NCBI RefSeq assembly: GCF_910592395.1
Contig: NC_088317.1
Span: 7,440,001-7,504,000, forward strand
Length of the DNA: 64,000 bases
Source: Lineus longissimus
Lineage: Eukaryota > Nemertea > Pilidiophora > Heteronemertea > Lineidae
Direction: 5' to 3'
Below the pieces are notes generated by a model. That model was given only the letters and a program-made list of their open reading frames with translations, was not told the DNA's origin and searched no databases. The position numbers and the translations under genes are program-made. Shown here piece after piece: positions 44,251-55,750 of this stretch (positions are counted from its first letter, which is position 1; each line of letters opens with the position of its first letter).

Positions 44251-44871
44251 GTTCTCTCGCAGGAAGACATCATGTTCTCCAATTCGTAACTTGTACTCTG
44301 TAATGTCGCCTTCCCCTTGAAGGAAACCAAGCCGTCCCAGCGAAGTGGTAATCAGTACCAGCATCAGTTGGCGTTGATGACAAAGATCGATCGATCTCGG
44401 GCGATGCAGCCGATGATGACGATGGCATACGGTTGACAGGGCGTTAACGAAAACCAGTGGAATACCTCTACCAGCGGTGGACAGGGCATCGAGTGCAGCC
44501 TCCTTGTAGGACAGTGGCAGAAAACATTGACGAAAAGGAAGTGTAGGCGAGCAAACATTGGGTGATATGAATAAAAAACAGTAAATACTAGCTAGTAGTT
44601 ACTAAAAGTATAAGTAAATACTTAAATCCATAATGAATAAACATTTGCTTTTACTGAAAAGTAAATACTTCTGAACTACTAGTATTTACTAGTCTGGGGC
44701 CTGGGTTACCGTACTCAAATTGATCCTCCACGTGAATGTGATGAGGTAACAAGGGTGTTTTTAAAATAGTTCTTTTATTCCTGGGGACAGTAACGATAGG
44801 CCTTGTTTTGTAGTGCATAGAGTGCAACACATAGGTGATTCAGTCATTTTGTACTGGTCATTCTATCAGTC

Positions 44872-45684
44872 ATGTCGGACACTGAAAGCCTCTCTCTTTC
44901 GGACTTTAATGATGAAGAAATTGCCGAAACGTCCGAATGTAAACAGACGACTTTTGTCAGAATTGTGAAGGACTATCCGATTCTTCTGAGCAAGTCCCAA
45001 ACTCCTGTCGTAAAGAAACAGAAGGCCGCAGCCATGAAAAAGTTGATCGCTGAATATCAACAACGAAGTGGCATCCAGATGACGGAGAAGCAGGTCAACA
45101 AAAAGTTGAACAACATGAAGACAGATTTGCGGACCAAGGCAGACAGAACCGCTACTGGGAATAAGCCAATTGAACTTAAGAAGTGGGAGGCAGATCTTCT
45201 TGATCTAATTGATGCAGAGTCCAATCCTACCCTGAGCGGTAACCCAGGTGGGTATTTCAAGCTCCGCGAACTTTCCAAGCCAACAGGGCTTGTTTCATAT
45301 TTCATTCAATAATTCATATTTTATTGTTTTATCATAGACAAAAATGGTTTATTTTACACCTTTCCTCGGCAAAACAGAAACAAAAACAACACAAGGCCAT
45401 AGAATTTAAACCCTTCTCTGATTCTCTCACCAGGTGGCATGAGTGTTGGGCTTGGAACGAGGCGTTCATCATCGGTTATGCTGTCCAGGTCTACCCCAGA
45501 CGTGGAAGTCCCTACTAACCGCCACCGCCAGAGCTCAAGTACCGTTACTCTAGCCACTTCTGGTCACCGTCGTAACACTAGCTCAACTACTCAAGCGAAA
45601 GAAGGCAAACTGCCCCCTCCTCCTCCTCCACCGAAGAAAAAAAGGTCCTTCCGGAAACAGAAGAAACTGAAAACCTCTCAATGA
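44872..45684 (+). pseudogene. Harbinger-1 Myb/SANT-like accessory protein
   Basis: Exon 1 44872-45248 starts MSDTESLSLSDFNDEEIAE and holds a trihelix-type DNA-binding fold (IVKDYPILLSKSQTP, MTEKQVNKKLNNMKTDLR). Donor CCAG|GTGGGT and acceptor CTCACCAG (45433) join it to exon 2 (GMSVGLGTRRSSS). Exon 2 passes a PPPPPPPKKK stretch and ends early. In the next frame ETENLSMMELQRLVLLEQLK continues to about 45745, so one base was probably gained or lost in the A-run near 45640. Such proteins bring the transposase to DNA and into the nucleus. Confidence 0.75.
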
Positions 45685-46045
45685 TGGAGCTGCAGCGCCT
45701 CGTTCTCCTGGAACAACTCAAATCTCCGCTCCAAACTATATGTAGTCAAATTTACATGTACAGTCAATTACAGAATTAGTGTCTGTGGTTAAAAAATGCA
45801 TTGTTAGTCTTTCAAAAGCACAGTGGTGATTGCTTCACTACTCAAGACACCATTCATCTCCAAACAATGTAATAATCATTACAAGTGACAGAGACCTAGT
45901 TCATTTCATGGATGATATTCGCTATTTGCCGCCTTCTCCCTTGTCCCCGTTGCCGAATCCGGATATCATTGTAGTCCTCTCCATCATCAAGGTCAACATT
46001 GTTATTGTTCACCACCTCCGGAAAATCTTCAGGATCCTGAATGTA

Positions 46046-46909
46046 CTAAGCTACGTTGTGCAAAATAACACAAGCCACAACAAGGCTTGGAACCTTCCCG
46101 AGCCTGAGCCTGACACGTTCCTGTAGAATAGGGGACCGCCTTTTCAGCTGACCGAAACACCGCTCGATAATCACTCTCTCCTTGGTGAAGAGACGATTGT
46201 AGGAGTTTTCGGTAGGTTCATGCGGATCTTTAAAAGGCGTCATCAGCCACGGGGCTATCCCGTACCCATTATCACCCAACAAAAGTGCGTCAGTCCCGGA
46301 ATTCTTCATGAAGATACCAACGTCCGAGTTCTTCCATATGCGCGAATCATGAACCTATCCTGGCCACTGACAATTTACACTTGTAAACCTCTCCATTGCG
46401 TCACACGTAGCTTGGACATTAATGGATGCAACTGCCTTCCGATTAATATATTCATCACCGTGGTTCTTCGGTTTCTGGACCTTGATGTGGGTGCAGTCCA
46501 CTGCCCCTATCGCAAAGGGAAAGGTATACTCCTTTTGGAACCAAGAATCCTTTGCTGATTGAATATCGGCAGCACTTGTCGGGAACTTAATCCACAAATC
46601 AGCTTTTTCGACAATCTGGTTTAAAACATTTGAAAATGTTTTACATGCAGTTGTTTGATGGATTCCAAAATCCACCCCGACACCTGTCTGAAATCCAGGA
46701 TCACCGATATGCCTGAGAAATACCTTCATCTGCTGATTGACACTCAGTGCTCCTCCTCGATTTTCCCCACTATCAACAAGAAAGTTCCGAGCCAACCAAT
46801 CCACGTTTTCCTCATCAAATCTATAAAGTTCTCTGTAAAGATGCGCCGGGCATGTCCTCCTTGGCTCATATACCTTTGTTTTCCTTGGTATGTTCATGAA
46901 GGCTGCCAT
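46046..46909 (-). pseudogene. Harbinger-1 transposase with in-frame stops
   Basis: MAAFMNIPRKTKVYEPRR opens a HARBI1-like nuclease. Catalytic residues visible are Asp in GAVDCTHIKVQKPK, Asp in LLGDNGYGIAPW and Glu in IIERCFGQLKRR. A TAG at about 46352 follows NCQWPG and a second TAG follows ILHNVA at about 46046; the frame stays open past both. So it is an almost full-length pseudogene with two nonsense changes. Confidence 0.87.
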
Positions 46910-47489
46910 GTTTTCATGAACGTCTGTTCGTGTTTGTGTCTAAGGTAGGTCTGGAGCTACCTTCAAAATTTCAAGTGAAGACTTGGAAAGTCCTAGCAAA
47001 TACTGCTGATTATTCATATCCTGGGCAGTATTTACTTTTTTTGGAGTAAGTACTGCACTAGTATTAACTATTACTTATTAGTAAAAAGTAAAAGTAAGTA
47101 CTTGTAGTTAATACTCCTGGTTTATTCATATAGTCGCTAGTAAATACTTCAAAAACTGAAGTAAAAGCATTTACTAGTTTTTATTCATATCACCCATTAT
47201 CTCGGCTGCATCTGGACGGAAGTGGTTCAAAAACGGTGAGGTAACGATCTTGATAGTGTGGTAGAACCATTCTGTGGAACACCGTGCAAATTAGGTCGCG
47301 AAATAGCAAATTGTCGGCAGAGTGAACTGACAACGAAGGACGTCCGTAATTTTCAGCTGTCGGTGATAGCATCCAGTGGCTGTGGCGTCGTCCAATCAGG
47401 GGACGAAGCTGGCGACATAGGGAATGTAATCGCAATGCAATAGCCACTGTCACGCAGCGGTGGCGTCCGGTGGAGAGTAGTGGAGACTG

Positions 47490-47571
47490 CGACATCAGCA
47501 GCAGCATCATAATAAAGAGCAGCGGCATCACAAAAACGAGAAGCGGAAATATCGGTAGACATCGGGCAGTA
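47490..47571. repeat. GCAGCGGCATC unit repeat, left of the A-B-A element
   Basis: The unit GAGCAGCGGCATCA..AAACGA and ACATCGGTAGACATCGGG recurs at 49030-49120, right of the inserted A-B-A element, so the element split a tandem repeat. Confidence 0.65.
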
Positions 47572-49019
47572 GAGACAAGACCACTAATGAATATTCATAG
47601 GTTGGAGGGTCGAGGCCTATCAATTAGACGAGTGCATGTTTTTAACTCTCAAGTACATATTTGGAGAAGTATTGAAAAAATATTTGCTGTGGCAAGTCTA
47701 CAGATATAAAGAAATTATTTGATGAAAAAATTAATTTCGAATTTTGCTAATTGGGTAATAGGGGCGTGTTTTCAGTTTTTTCTGCCAGTTGGCTGAAAAG
47801 AGTGGAAATATCAAAGTCTGTCTAATTTGTCGATTATCAAAAAGTTTCCGTGGTCAATCACCAGTTTATTTTTCACCATTTACTTGCCCGACTGTCCGGA
47901 ATAACATAATCTAAATTTCAGATTCACAACACCACGCATTATTTGATGCGTCGCGGTCAAACATTGACAATTTAACTGCTAAAAGGCTTAAAAAATCAAT
48001 TGTGGTCTTGTCTCCATTTACACTACATTTTGGGTCAATATAGTGAAAAATTTGAATGTGCTCAAATCACTCTAATTCATTTAGAATATTATATTGCTGA
48101 TGATTTAAGGTCAAAACAAGCTAAAATAATGAGAAAAAAAACTTAATTTGACCCAAATAAGAGTCAACCTGACCCCGGTCTAAGTTCGGTTTCATTTTTA
48201 CAAGTCTTGTTGTGTTGCCATTCATTTTGTAATTTCTTTGAAACTACTTAGGCCTTGATTCTGAAAGTTGTGCCCTACGCAGCAAAGATATTCCTAAATC
48301 ACATCCTAAATTTTCAGCTCCATAGCTTGCTTATTCTGGCCAGGGCAGGTCTTTGAATTTGGTGCTGTTGGGTGCAAAATCATGACTTTTTGTCGATTTT
48401 GTCCTCTTTCGTCGCTTTGGCACAGTTGTACCACTCTTTGAAATGTCTCTCATTTCTCCAAAAATGTCCAGATATGACTTTCCTTTGTTGGAGTGTTGTG
48501 GGATGTCATCTACATTAGTTTGAAAAAAATTCTCAAAATGTTAACCCCTGAAATGTACCTTCATTGAGACAAGACCACTAATGAATATTCACAGGTTGGA
48601 GGGTCGAGGCCTATCAATTAGAGGAGTGCATGTTTTTAACTCTCAAGTACATATTTGGAGAGGTATTGAAAAAATATTTGCTGTGGCATATCTACAGATA
48701 TAAAGAAATTATTTGATGAAAAAATTAATTTCGAATTTTGCTAATTGGGCAATAGGGCGTAATAGGGCGTGTTTTGAGTTTTTTCTGCCAGTTGGCTGAA
48801 AAGAGTGGAAATATCAAAGTCTGTCTAATTTGTCGATTATCAAAAAATTTCCGTGGTCAATCACCAGTTTATTTTTCACCATTTACTTGCCCGACTGTCC
48901 GGAATAACATAATCTAAATTTCAGATTCACAACACCACGCATTATTTGATGTGTCGCGGTCAAACATTGACAATTTATAACTGCTAAAAGGCTTAAAAAA
49001 TCAATTGTGGTCTTGTCTC
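47572..49019. mobile_element. A-B-A composite of the TIR repeat family
   Basis: Module A (47572-48016) and a second A (48566-49019) flank module B (48017-48565). Each A begins GAGACAAGACCACTAATGAA and ends with GTGGTCTTGTCTC, so it has 13-base inverted ends. The whole is bounded by AGTA duplications at 47568-47571 and 49020-49023, showing that the trio inserted as one unit. No coding sequence. Confidence 0.82.
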
Positions 49020-49023
49020 AGTA

Positions 49024-50130
49024 GCATAATTAAGGAGAGCAGCGGCATCATAAAGACGAACAGCGGCGACATCGGTAGACATCGGGTGGTAGCATAATTA
49101 AGCAAGGCAGCGGCATGGCATGCCACCACATTGTGCACTTGGGATTAACAAATTGATCTGGCGGACTAGCTATGACTCCTGCGGCATGTAGGCCCGTCTT
49201 GCTCCTCGAGGATAGCTGCAGTAGAATGTTTGATTAATGTAACTGTGGCCGAACCTCGAATAGACTTGAAAACAGCAGGATTTTTCACTAGTTGTTTTCT
49301 TGACGTTGAATGATATTACATCATGGAAAATCATCGGTTAAAACTGTAATGACAAGAGATGACAAATACTATAAGTACCATACTACATGTTTGACAGAAG
49401 TTGATATCAAAGGGAAATCAGAATCTTTAATAAATTTATGACTCTGGAAAATCTAAGAGATGGCAATTAAGCCTTAGATAATTACATGTAGAATGAAAAA
49501 TAATGAAGTAAGATGCAGCTATACAAAGAGATGCCAAGAAATATTATATATATTAAAGAGGGTGCAAACTTGCCGTAAGCCAAAAGGATAGCCAAAAGAA
49601 TTGCTACATTTAGTATAATAGAAAACTAATCATTACATCCCAAAGGCAAAGCATTAGCATCCACAGCAGTGAATCCCCAGGCAAATACGTTGAAGTTTAA
49701 GTAATACATGAGTGTACATGTGTGTACATGTATGTACATCTAAGCCATCTCAAATAACATAAAGTTGCTCGAAAAACCAGAATAAATAACCGGACAAAGA
49801 CATGTCCCACTCAACCCGGTGTAAAGGGCATTATGATCCCACTAAATACCAAAACAAATGATCAAGGTTTACTAACTATGACCAAAGCCTGAACCAAGAA
49901 CAAATTGTGCACTAAGACACCTTTTTAGTGGGACCAAAACTCCCTCCACACCGGGGTGAGAGGTCAAACCTGCCCCAGTCTATAATGTTTCTCAATTATA
50001 AATCCATATTGCCTACAAAGGAAAGCAGGATAAACCGTGCATAACAAAGTAACCAACGGCCTCTGGTGCCATAGATATTCACAGAAACCTTCACGCTAAC
50101 AGGTAATTAACTGTGAGTAGTAGGTATAAT
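49024..50130. other. Repeat-unit remnant then unannotated sequence
   Basis: 49024-49125 repeats the GCAGCGGCATC unit. Beyond that I see AT-rich sequence with no recognised gene or element. Confidence 0.4.
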
Positions 50131-50133
50131 GTC

Positions 50134-50190
50134 CCTTTCAACGCCCAAAATCCGAGGCCCAAAGTCCGAGGGTCCCGGGGCGTTGAAAGG
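50134..50190. repeat. Perfect-ended hairpin
   Basis: CCTTTCAACGCCC at the left pairs with GGGGCGTTGAAAGG at the right; the loop has two CCGAGG blocks. Just beyond, GCCCTCCCGTG (50218) and CACGGGAGGGC (50302) form a wider inverted pair. Confidence 0.6.
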
Positions 50191-50770
50191 TGCATCATTC
50201 GACGCCCGCGATAAATGCCCTCCCGTGATATTGTCCTTGAAGATTTTTTTCCGCGCTTCGAGTAAGCGCTCAAAAATTCGGCGCTATCCGTCCGCGCTGT
50301 CCACGGGAGGGCATTCGTCGCGTAGCAGAGTACAAGCAGCCCGATGCCGCAACGAGCACAGATTAATGTGCACTCTTATTCGCGCTCCTCCTGAGGCTTT
50401 ACGGGCTGCTAAGGCTTGTACCCACGGACGCGATTTTCCTTGCTTTTGCCGCCGCGGAAAGTCGCAGCGATAATCGCAAAGAATGGTTCCTAGTCAATTC
50501 AGTACATGTGTTCCCACTTGAGCGATGCTACAAAATCCAAGCGATTTCTCGTGCTTTCTCGTGCTTGGCCTTGCGCGCTACGTAATTGAGATTGCAAAAA
50601 GGGCAATCTATGCGACAAATCGCGGCGACCGGTTAGGTCATTTTGACTCAAGTAACTACCTTTGGGTTATTGACAGACAGAATAACGTAATGATTTGCGG
50701 GCTTGTGTCCACAAATAGTCCTCAACTGTTCACTTGGTCATCATTTTGGGTCCGTCATTACCAACTCGAC

Positions 50771-52836
50771 ATGTCTGAACCCGATTTTTTGGAACGGTTG
50801 ATCCTGGAGATTGAGAAGTTCCCTAGGATATATAACAAAGGATTGGAGGAATACAAGGATCCTGACAAAAAAGATGACGCATGGAAAAAGGTTGCTGATA
50901 AGTTGTCTATTGGAGGTAAATACATTTGATGTACATTTGGCTGATACAGTCTGTTATCATCAGCAATTTGAGAAGGACATATTATACACTTTTGTTATGG
51001 ATCTGCTGATACAGATGTTCCAAATGTCCTAGTCAGCAGGGCTTACTTCTATCTGAGATACTAGACAGTTTTATTTAGTCTTCACCAAAGCAACTTTGGT
51101 GTTGCCATGAAACAGCACCGGCATCTGACATGAAATAGTCCTTGAATGTTTCTCTCACAAGCAGGGCATCTTTCTTCTGCCTATGCCCGACTTGCTCTAG
51201 GTTCTGCAATATTCCATCATCAATACGATCTGTTTGGGCTTTTGGTTGTGGTGGTGGTGGAGGGACAGCTGTGCCCCTTTTCTGCAGCATATTATGCAGA
51301 ACGCACGTTGCCATCACCACCGCATCAACATTTTCTGGTTGAAGAGGAATTTTGCGGTGAAAGAGTCGCCATCGGTTTACAAGAATACCAAATGCATTTT
51401 CTGAAATACGTCTGGCCCGAGATAACCTATAGTTGAATATGCGCTGATCAACGGGAAGATTTCTTCCCGGAAAAGGGCGAAGAAGGTTTTGTAGTGACGG
51501 GAAGGCCTCATCAGCTACAATGACACATGGAACCAAACCTCTGTGATCTGCATCTGGTAGATGCTTTTCTTCTGGAATATGGAGGGTGCCAGAGGCTACA
51601 CCCTGGCCTAAGACGCTCCTACGGAAAATACCCCCGTCACTATTGGAACCGTATGATCCGACATCAATGACCGAGAAGGAGTAGTCATGGTCTACCAGGG
51701 CAAGCAAGACAACGGAAAATGTCTTCTTGTAATTAAAATACATACTTCCAGATTTCTTTGGTGCAAAAATGAGGACATGCTTTCCATCCAATGCACCCAA
51801 ACAATTTGGAAATTGCCATTTTGTATAGAAGCCTTCGATGCCTCTTTCCCAGTGGTTTCGGTCCGGTTTCGGCATGTACAACGGCTGTAGTTTCATCCAA
51901 ATTGCTTCGCATGTTTCCTTCACGATTCTAGAGACCGTTGTCTTCCCAACACGAAAACTTGTCGATATTGTATTGTAGGAATCACCAGTTGCTAAGAACC
52001 TGAAATGAGAACATTTTTTTTTCAGTTCCTCTGGCAAAATCGAAGTGGAAAAATATAAGGGACGCCATGAGAAGATACAAGAACGATATTCGTACAAAGA
52101 GTGGGTAAGGAAGAAAAAAAGTATAGGAATACAAGTACGCAAAAATGCTGGGATTTCTGGAACCGTTTTTGGAGGATCGAAGGTAAAGAACGATTTGATA
52201 TTTGCAAAATTTCGACTCTAGATAAATTGCCATATGAACAAGCATATTAAAATTGAATATGTTGTTCTTTCTAGGTCATCGGGTAATCTTCAGGCTACTC
52301 AAGAAGAGGGCCATGATGAAAAGCAGACGACCAAGGATGTATCTGACTTCCTTGCTGAGGATGACGATCAGACTGTGGATGAGGATCACGATGACACCAT
52401 GGAGCCAAGCAGTTCGTCAAAGACAAGTGCCGTCACAGCGAAGAAAAGGAAGAAAACTGAGAGCACTGATGTCATTGCCACTACGGATGCAGTCTCTCTA
52501 AATTACATAAAGAAAAAAAGCGAAAAAATGGACAGGAAACCTCCAACCGATACTGATGACGATGTAGCAGATTTCATGAAGTCTATGACAACTAAAGTAA
52601 GAAAGTTTCCCCCATATGTTAGGGCAGATCTAATGTTCAAAATACATGGCCTTGTTCATCAAGCAGAAATGCAACAAATTTTTAAAGCCAGTTCATCAGG
52701 CAATAGAGATGCATCTTCATGTAATGCACCAAACCAATCTTTGGTTGGGCAGCAACAGAGTGCAGCTGCAGTAGGTTCAGCTTGTCAACAAACCTTTGGC
52801 CAACAAATGATGAACAACTCGTGGTCATCCTTCTAA
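50771..52836 (+). pseudogene. Harbinger-2 MADF-BESS accessory protein, exon 2 damaged
   Basis: Exons 50771-50915, 52026-52182 and 52275-52836; acceptors TTTTTTTCAG and TTTCTAG, donors G|GTAAAT and AG|GTAAAG, phases agree. Exon 1 begins MSEPDFLERLILEIEKFPRI (MADF helix 1). Exon 2 gives KSKWKNIRDAMRRYKND, then a TAA and a frame change before YAKMLGFLEPFLED. Exon 3 is acidic, has a KKRKK nuclear signal and a BESS-like motif (DVADFMKSMTTKVRKFPPYV). MADF domains bind DNA and BESS mediates protein contacts. Damage in exon 2 makes this copy probably inactive. Confidence 0.78.
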
Positions 52837-53202
52837 ACAGATGGTAAATAAATTCATGAAATTTAACCAAATTAAACTTGCTTTGTCTTCTTACCTCAGG
52901 CATATGGCTAACCGCTCCTCAGGACCAATAGGCCTGCGCATAGTTGTGACGTCTTTCGTCAATTCTTCTCTCAACATCGCTAGCAGGTTGTTGAATTCGT
53001 GCGGGTACATCCTGAAGTACATGAAGAATTTATCTTCGTATCCAAACAACTGTCTGATGAGATGATGATATTCGCCATAAATTGGCCTCTCCTGCCACAG
53101 GTCGTGAACCCAGTAATTGTGCCTTCTCTTCTTCTTTCTCTTGCATAACATGCGTACGACGAGGATATTGTCGAAGTCAGAATCCGAATCCGTTGAAGAC
53201 AT
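51075..53202 (-). CDS. Harbinger-2 transposase, two exons, open
   Basis: Exon 1 52895-53202 starts MSSTDSDSDFDNILVVRMLC and holds WVHDLWQERPIYGEYHHLIR, the N-terminal region of HARBI1-like proteins. Donor GAG|GTAAGA and acceptor TTTCAG (52000) join it in phase to exon 2 (51075-51999). A helix-turn-helix (TISTSFRVGKTTVSRIVKET) precedes the nuclease with Asp in CLGALDGKHVLI, Asp in CVIVADEAFPS and Glu in RISENAFGILVNRW. About 410 residues, matching the family length, no stop or frameshift. It makes the cut-and-paste reaction at the element's ends. Confidence 0.9.
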
Positions 53203-53550
53203 GTTTCAAAATGTACCCGGACGGCACGTGCAACGTGTCCAAAATGAACTCCGCAAGTCCTTGAAGTCGATTAGCAAGATATTATGTCGTAACATGACAT
53301 GAGTACGCTCCATTATACGCTTCAGTCGGAACAGGTTACGAAATTCGGCGCGCAACGACTTGTCGCGGCGGAATATCGCAGCGACGTTTTGTAGGCGATA
53401 AATCGCGCCCGTGGGTACAAGCCTTACGGGGCAAATAGCCTACTGAAGCAATCTGTTGCTATAACTGGGATGTTATCAGTGTCAATCGGTATCAGTGTCA
53501 ATCGGTATCAATCCTTGTCATTGACTATGCATAGAGACTGCTCATCCTAG

Positions 53551-53893
53551 CTGAAATTATGACGCGAATTGCCTCGACTCGTCGCCACATTTTAGGGGTC
53601 CCGTCTCCTCAATGTCCGTTTAGCTCCAAAGCAACGAGGTCTGTCCTCTTCGTCTCGCATGGTGGCCGGGTTCGAATAGCGCGGGAAGAGCAGGACAGGA
53701 CAACTCTCCAATCCTAGTCTTTGACTGCTCATCTGAGCTAAAATTATGACGCGAATTGCCTCGACTCGTCGCCACATTTTAGGGCCCCGTCTCCTCAATG
53801 TCCGTTTAGCTCCAAAGCAACGAAGTCTGTCCTCTTCGTCTCGCATGGTGACCGGGTTCGTATAGCGCGGGAAGAGGAGGACAGGACAACTCT
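53551..53893. repeat. 184-bp tandem duplication
   Basis: GCTGAAATTATGACGCGAATTGCC to GGACAGGACAACTCTC occurs at 53551 and 53735 with about ten differences. Each copy contains CGGGTTCGAATAGCG or CGGGTTCGTATAGCG, resembling a pol III B-box, inside a stem of GTCCTCTTC and GAAGAGGAC. I could not fold a tRNA. Confidence 0.8.
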
Positions 53894-54084
53894 CTTGCGC
53901 CACCCTTTTCTTGATAGAAGGGTGGTTATTTTGACATGCACATGAAGAAAGAACAACTCATATACGACGTATTTGTGATATGGGAAAACACTTTTATTTC
54001 TAATTTCCAAGTACACATTTTAAAATCTAGAAGAGAAATAGGGACAGAGCAATAATGACCATGACACATTGAAGCGCATCATGC

Positions 54085-54696
54085 ATGTTCGTTTGGTGTG
54101 AATTGACAGGTGAATACGCACACTGTGGTTCAGTATGCGCCAAGAGGGAACCCTTTCAATTTTCATGGAGCATGAATCGAAACAAAGTCACTGTCTGGAT
54201 CGGGCTTGATGGAAATGGAGTCATCATTGGACCCTTCTTCTTTGACCGCAATGTCAATGGCAAACCTACCATCAAATGATTGAAGATGATGTCGTTCCAT
54301 ACCTGGAGCAGCACTTTGAACGGCAGATGCAGGGTATTTTCAGGCGCTTATGGTGGGCTCAGGAGGGTGCTCCAGCAGATCTCCTTCGCGCGGTTCAGGA
54401 AACCTTGACTGCTTTGTTCGGAGAACGAGAAATCGCGCTGAACCGCCCAGGGAAGTGGCCACCAAGGTCACCAGATTTGACTCCCTGTGATTTTTTTTCT
54501 TTGGGAGTACCTGAAGAACAAAGTTTATGAGACTCCAGTTCAAACTCTAGCAGACGTAAGAGCTCGCATAATTCGGGAGGTCAATGAGTTGAGGGACAAT
54601 CCAGAGATGGAGACACGGGCTGTTCAGGTTACGCGTCGACGTTATCAAATGTGCATCCAAAGAAGAGGGGGTCGTTTGGAGGGCGTCGGGGCTTAA
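54085..54696 (+). pseudogene. Tc1/mariner (IS630)-type transposase, C-terminal relic
   Basis: Three pieces in different frames: NKVTVWIGLDGNGVIIGPFF; IEDDVVPYLEQHF with AQEGAPADLLRAV and WPPRSPDLTPCDFF; and FLWEYLKNKVYETPVQTLAD. The family's second catalytic Asp (usually QDGAP) is Glu here. Frame breaks lie near 54270 and in the T-run at 54490. The N-terminal helix-turn-helix is missing. Confidence 0.82.
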
Positions 54697-55010
54697 ATTG
54701 TATAATGTGAAATTCATTTGGAATAGAATTTATCTGAACGAAAGTGATGTGTTGTTGATCATTAAACATTCTTTCATTCTCGGCCACATAATGTGGCCTA
54801 ATTTCAAGCTGGAATTTCTCTACTTTGAACAAAGTGATTTCTGCATGTCTGTTTTCAATACCATGGTGCTCAGTCATGCATGACAGGTTGGACATCGCAA
54901 TGGTATCTACACAAAGATCATAGTTTCTACTTTACTGTGCTGCAATGACAGAAATTGTACAATGTATGGTTTAAAAATATTAACCCACTTTGCTAGGACG
55001 ACCTTTTTTA

Positions 55011-55600
55011 TGATACACGCTGTATACTGGTACAACAGGGTCAAAGATGTGGTGATGGAAACTGGAGGTAGAATATCCCAAGTAGATCCAGCGGTGTTCT
55101 CATGGTATGGTTGTAGTAGAGAACATATTAGTGTGTTGGCTGCTCGTGTGGACGATTTCATATGCGGTGGCACGAAACAGTTTGAGGAGTCTGTCATTCA
55201 GTATGTCGGACAAAGTCTGAATGCAGGGAGAGAAGATAAAAATTATTTTGAGTACCTAGGTTTGATCCCACACTCTGGCAGCTGAGACTCTCTCAATGGC
55301 AGATGGAATTGATCTCGGTTTTTTTTCTACATTATACTGTGAGTTACTATATGGAGTACATGGAGCTGGCCATCGGCTAAAGTGTGTTACCGACGTCGGA
55401 TATCTGTCTGAGGCCATCAAATCAACTACATTATAAGTCAGTCACAGAAAAGAGGTTGAGATTAGAACTGTCTGCTATCAAAGAGAGTATGAACAGTTAA
55501 CAAGTGATCATGAGTGACATCAAATGGGAAGAATCTTGTGAACAACTTGCTGACAGAATGAAGTTCTGTTTTAGTTATACAAAGGACATTTAGACAGAAA
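55011..55600 (+). pseudogene. Ty1/Copia reverse transcriptase and RNase H relic
   Basis: YWYNRVKDVVMETGGRISQV, then DPAVFSW and the catalytic ARVDDFICGGT box, to FEYLGL (Copia-type). After a frame change near 55285, ADGIDLGFFSTLYCELLYGV and VTDVGYLSEAIKST follow, with further breaks up to CEQLADRMK, which is the RNase H end. No LTR was found. Confidence 0.82.
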
Positions 55601-55750
55601 GCGACCATTAACAAGAGGAAGACTGTTGTCCTGCAAGCGAGGAGAATGCAAAGGAGAATTACCGAAAGGCAAATTTCTCGCCTACTGAAATTCTCAAGTT
55701 AGGTTATCTTGTTGAATTGAATTGATCCGCGATTAACAACAAATTTTCAG

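Larger units (their letters stand above)
44560..47195. mobile_element. PIF/Harbinger element 1, two genes, inactivated
   Basis: Ends GGGTGATATGAATAAA and its complement at 47180-47195, with ATT on both flanks. Inside, a Myb/SANT-like gene (plus) and a DDE transposase gene (minus) converge, the standard two-gene layout. Many AGTAAATACT/AGTATTTACT motifs crowd both subterminal regions (44578-44700, 46990-47180). The transposase has stop codons, so mobility of its MITEs would need another source. Confidence 0.88.
50411..53425. mobile_element. PIF/Harbinger element 2, two genes, transposase intact
   Basis: 25-base terminal inverted repeats, AAGGCTTGTACCCACGGACG plus CGATT against 53401-53425, one mismatch. 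A MADF-BESS gene runs on the plus strand; the transposase gene runs on the minus strand, its second exon lying within the first intron of the MADF gene. No sure target duplication. The transposase reads without a break, so this element may have been active recently. Confidence 0.87.

Noticed and set aside
53640-53700. A tRNA gene around GGGTTCGAATAGC
   Set aside because: No A-box, acceptor stem or cloverleaf could be built.
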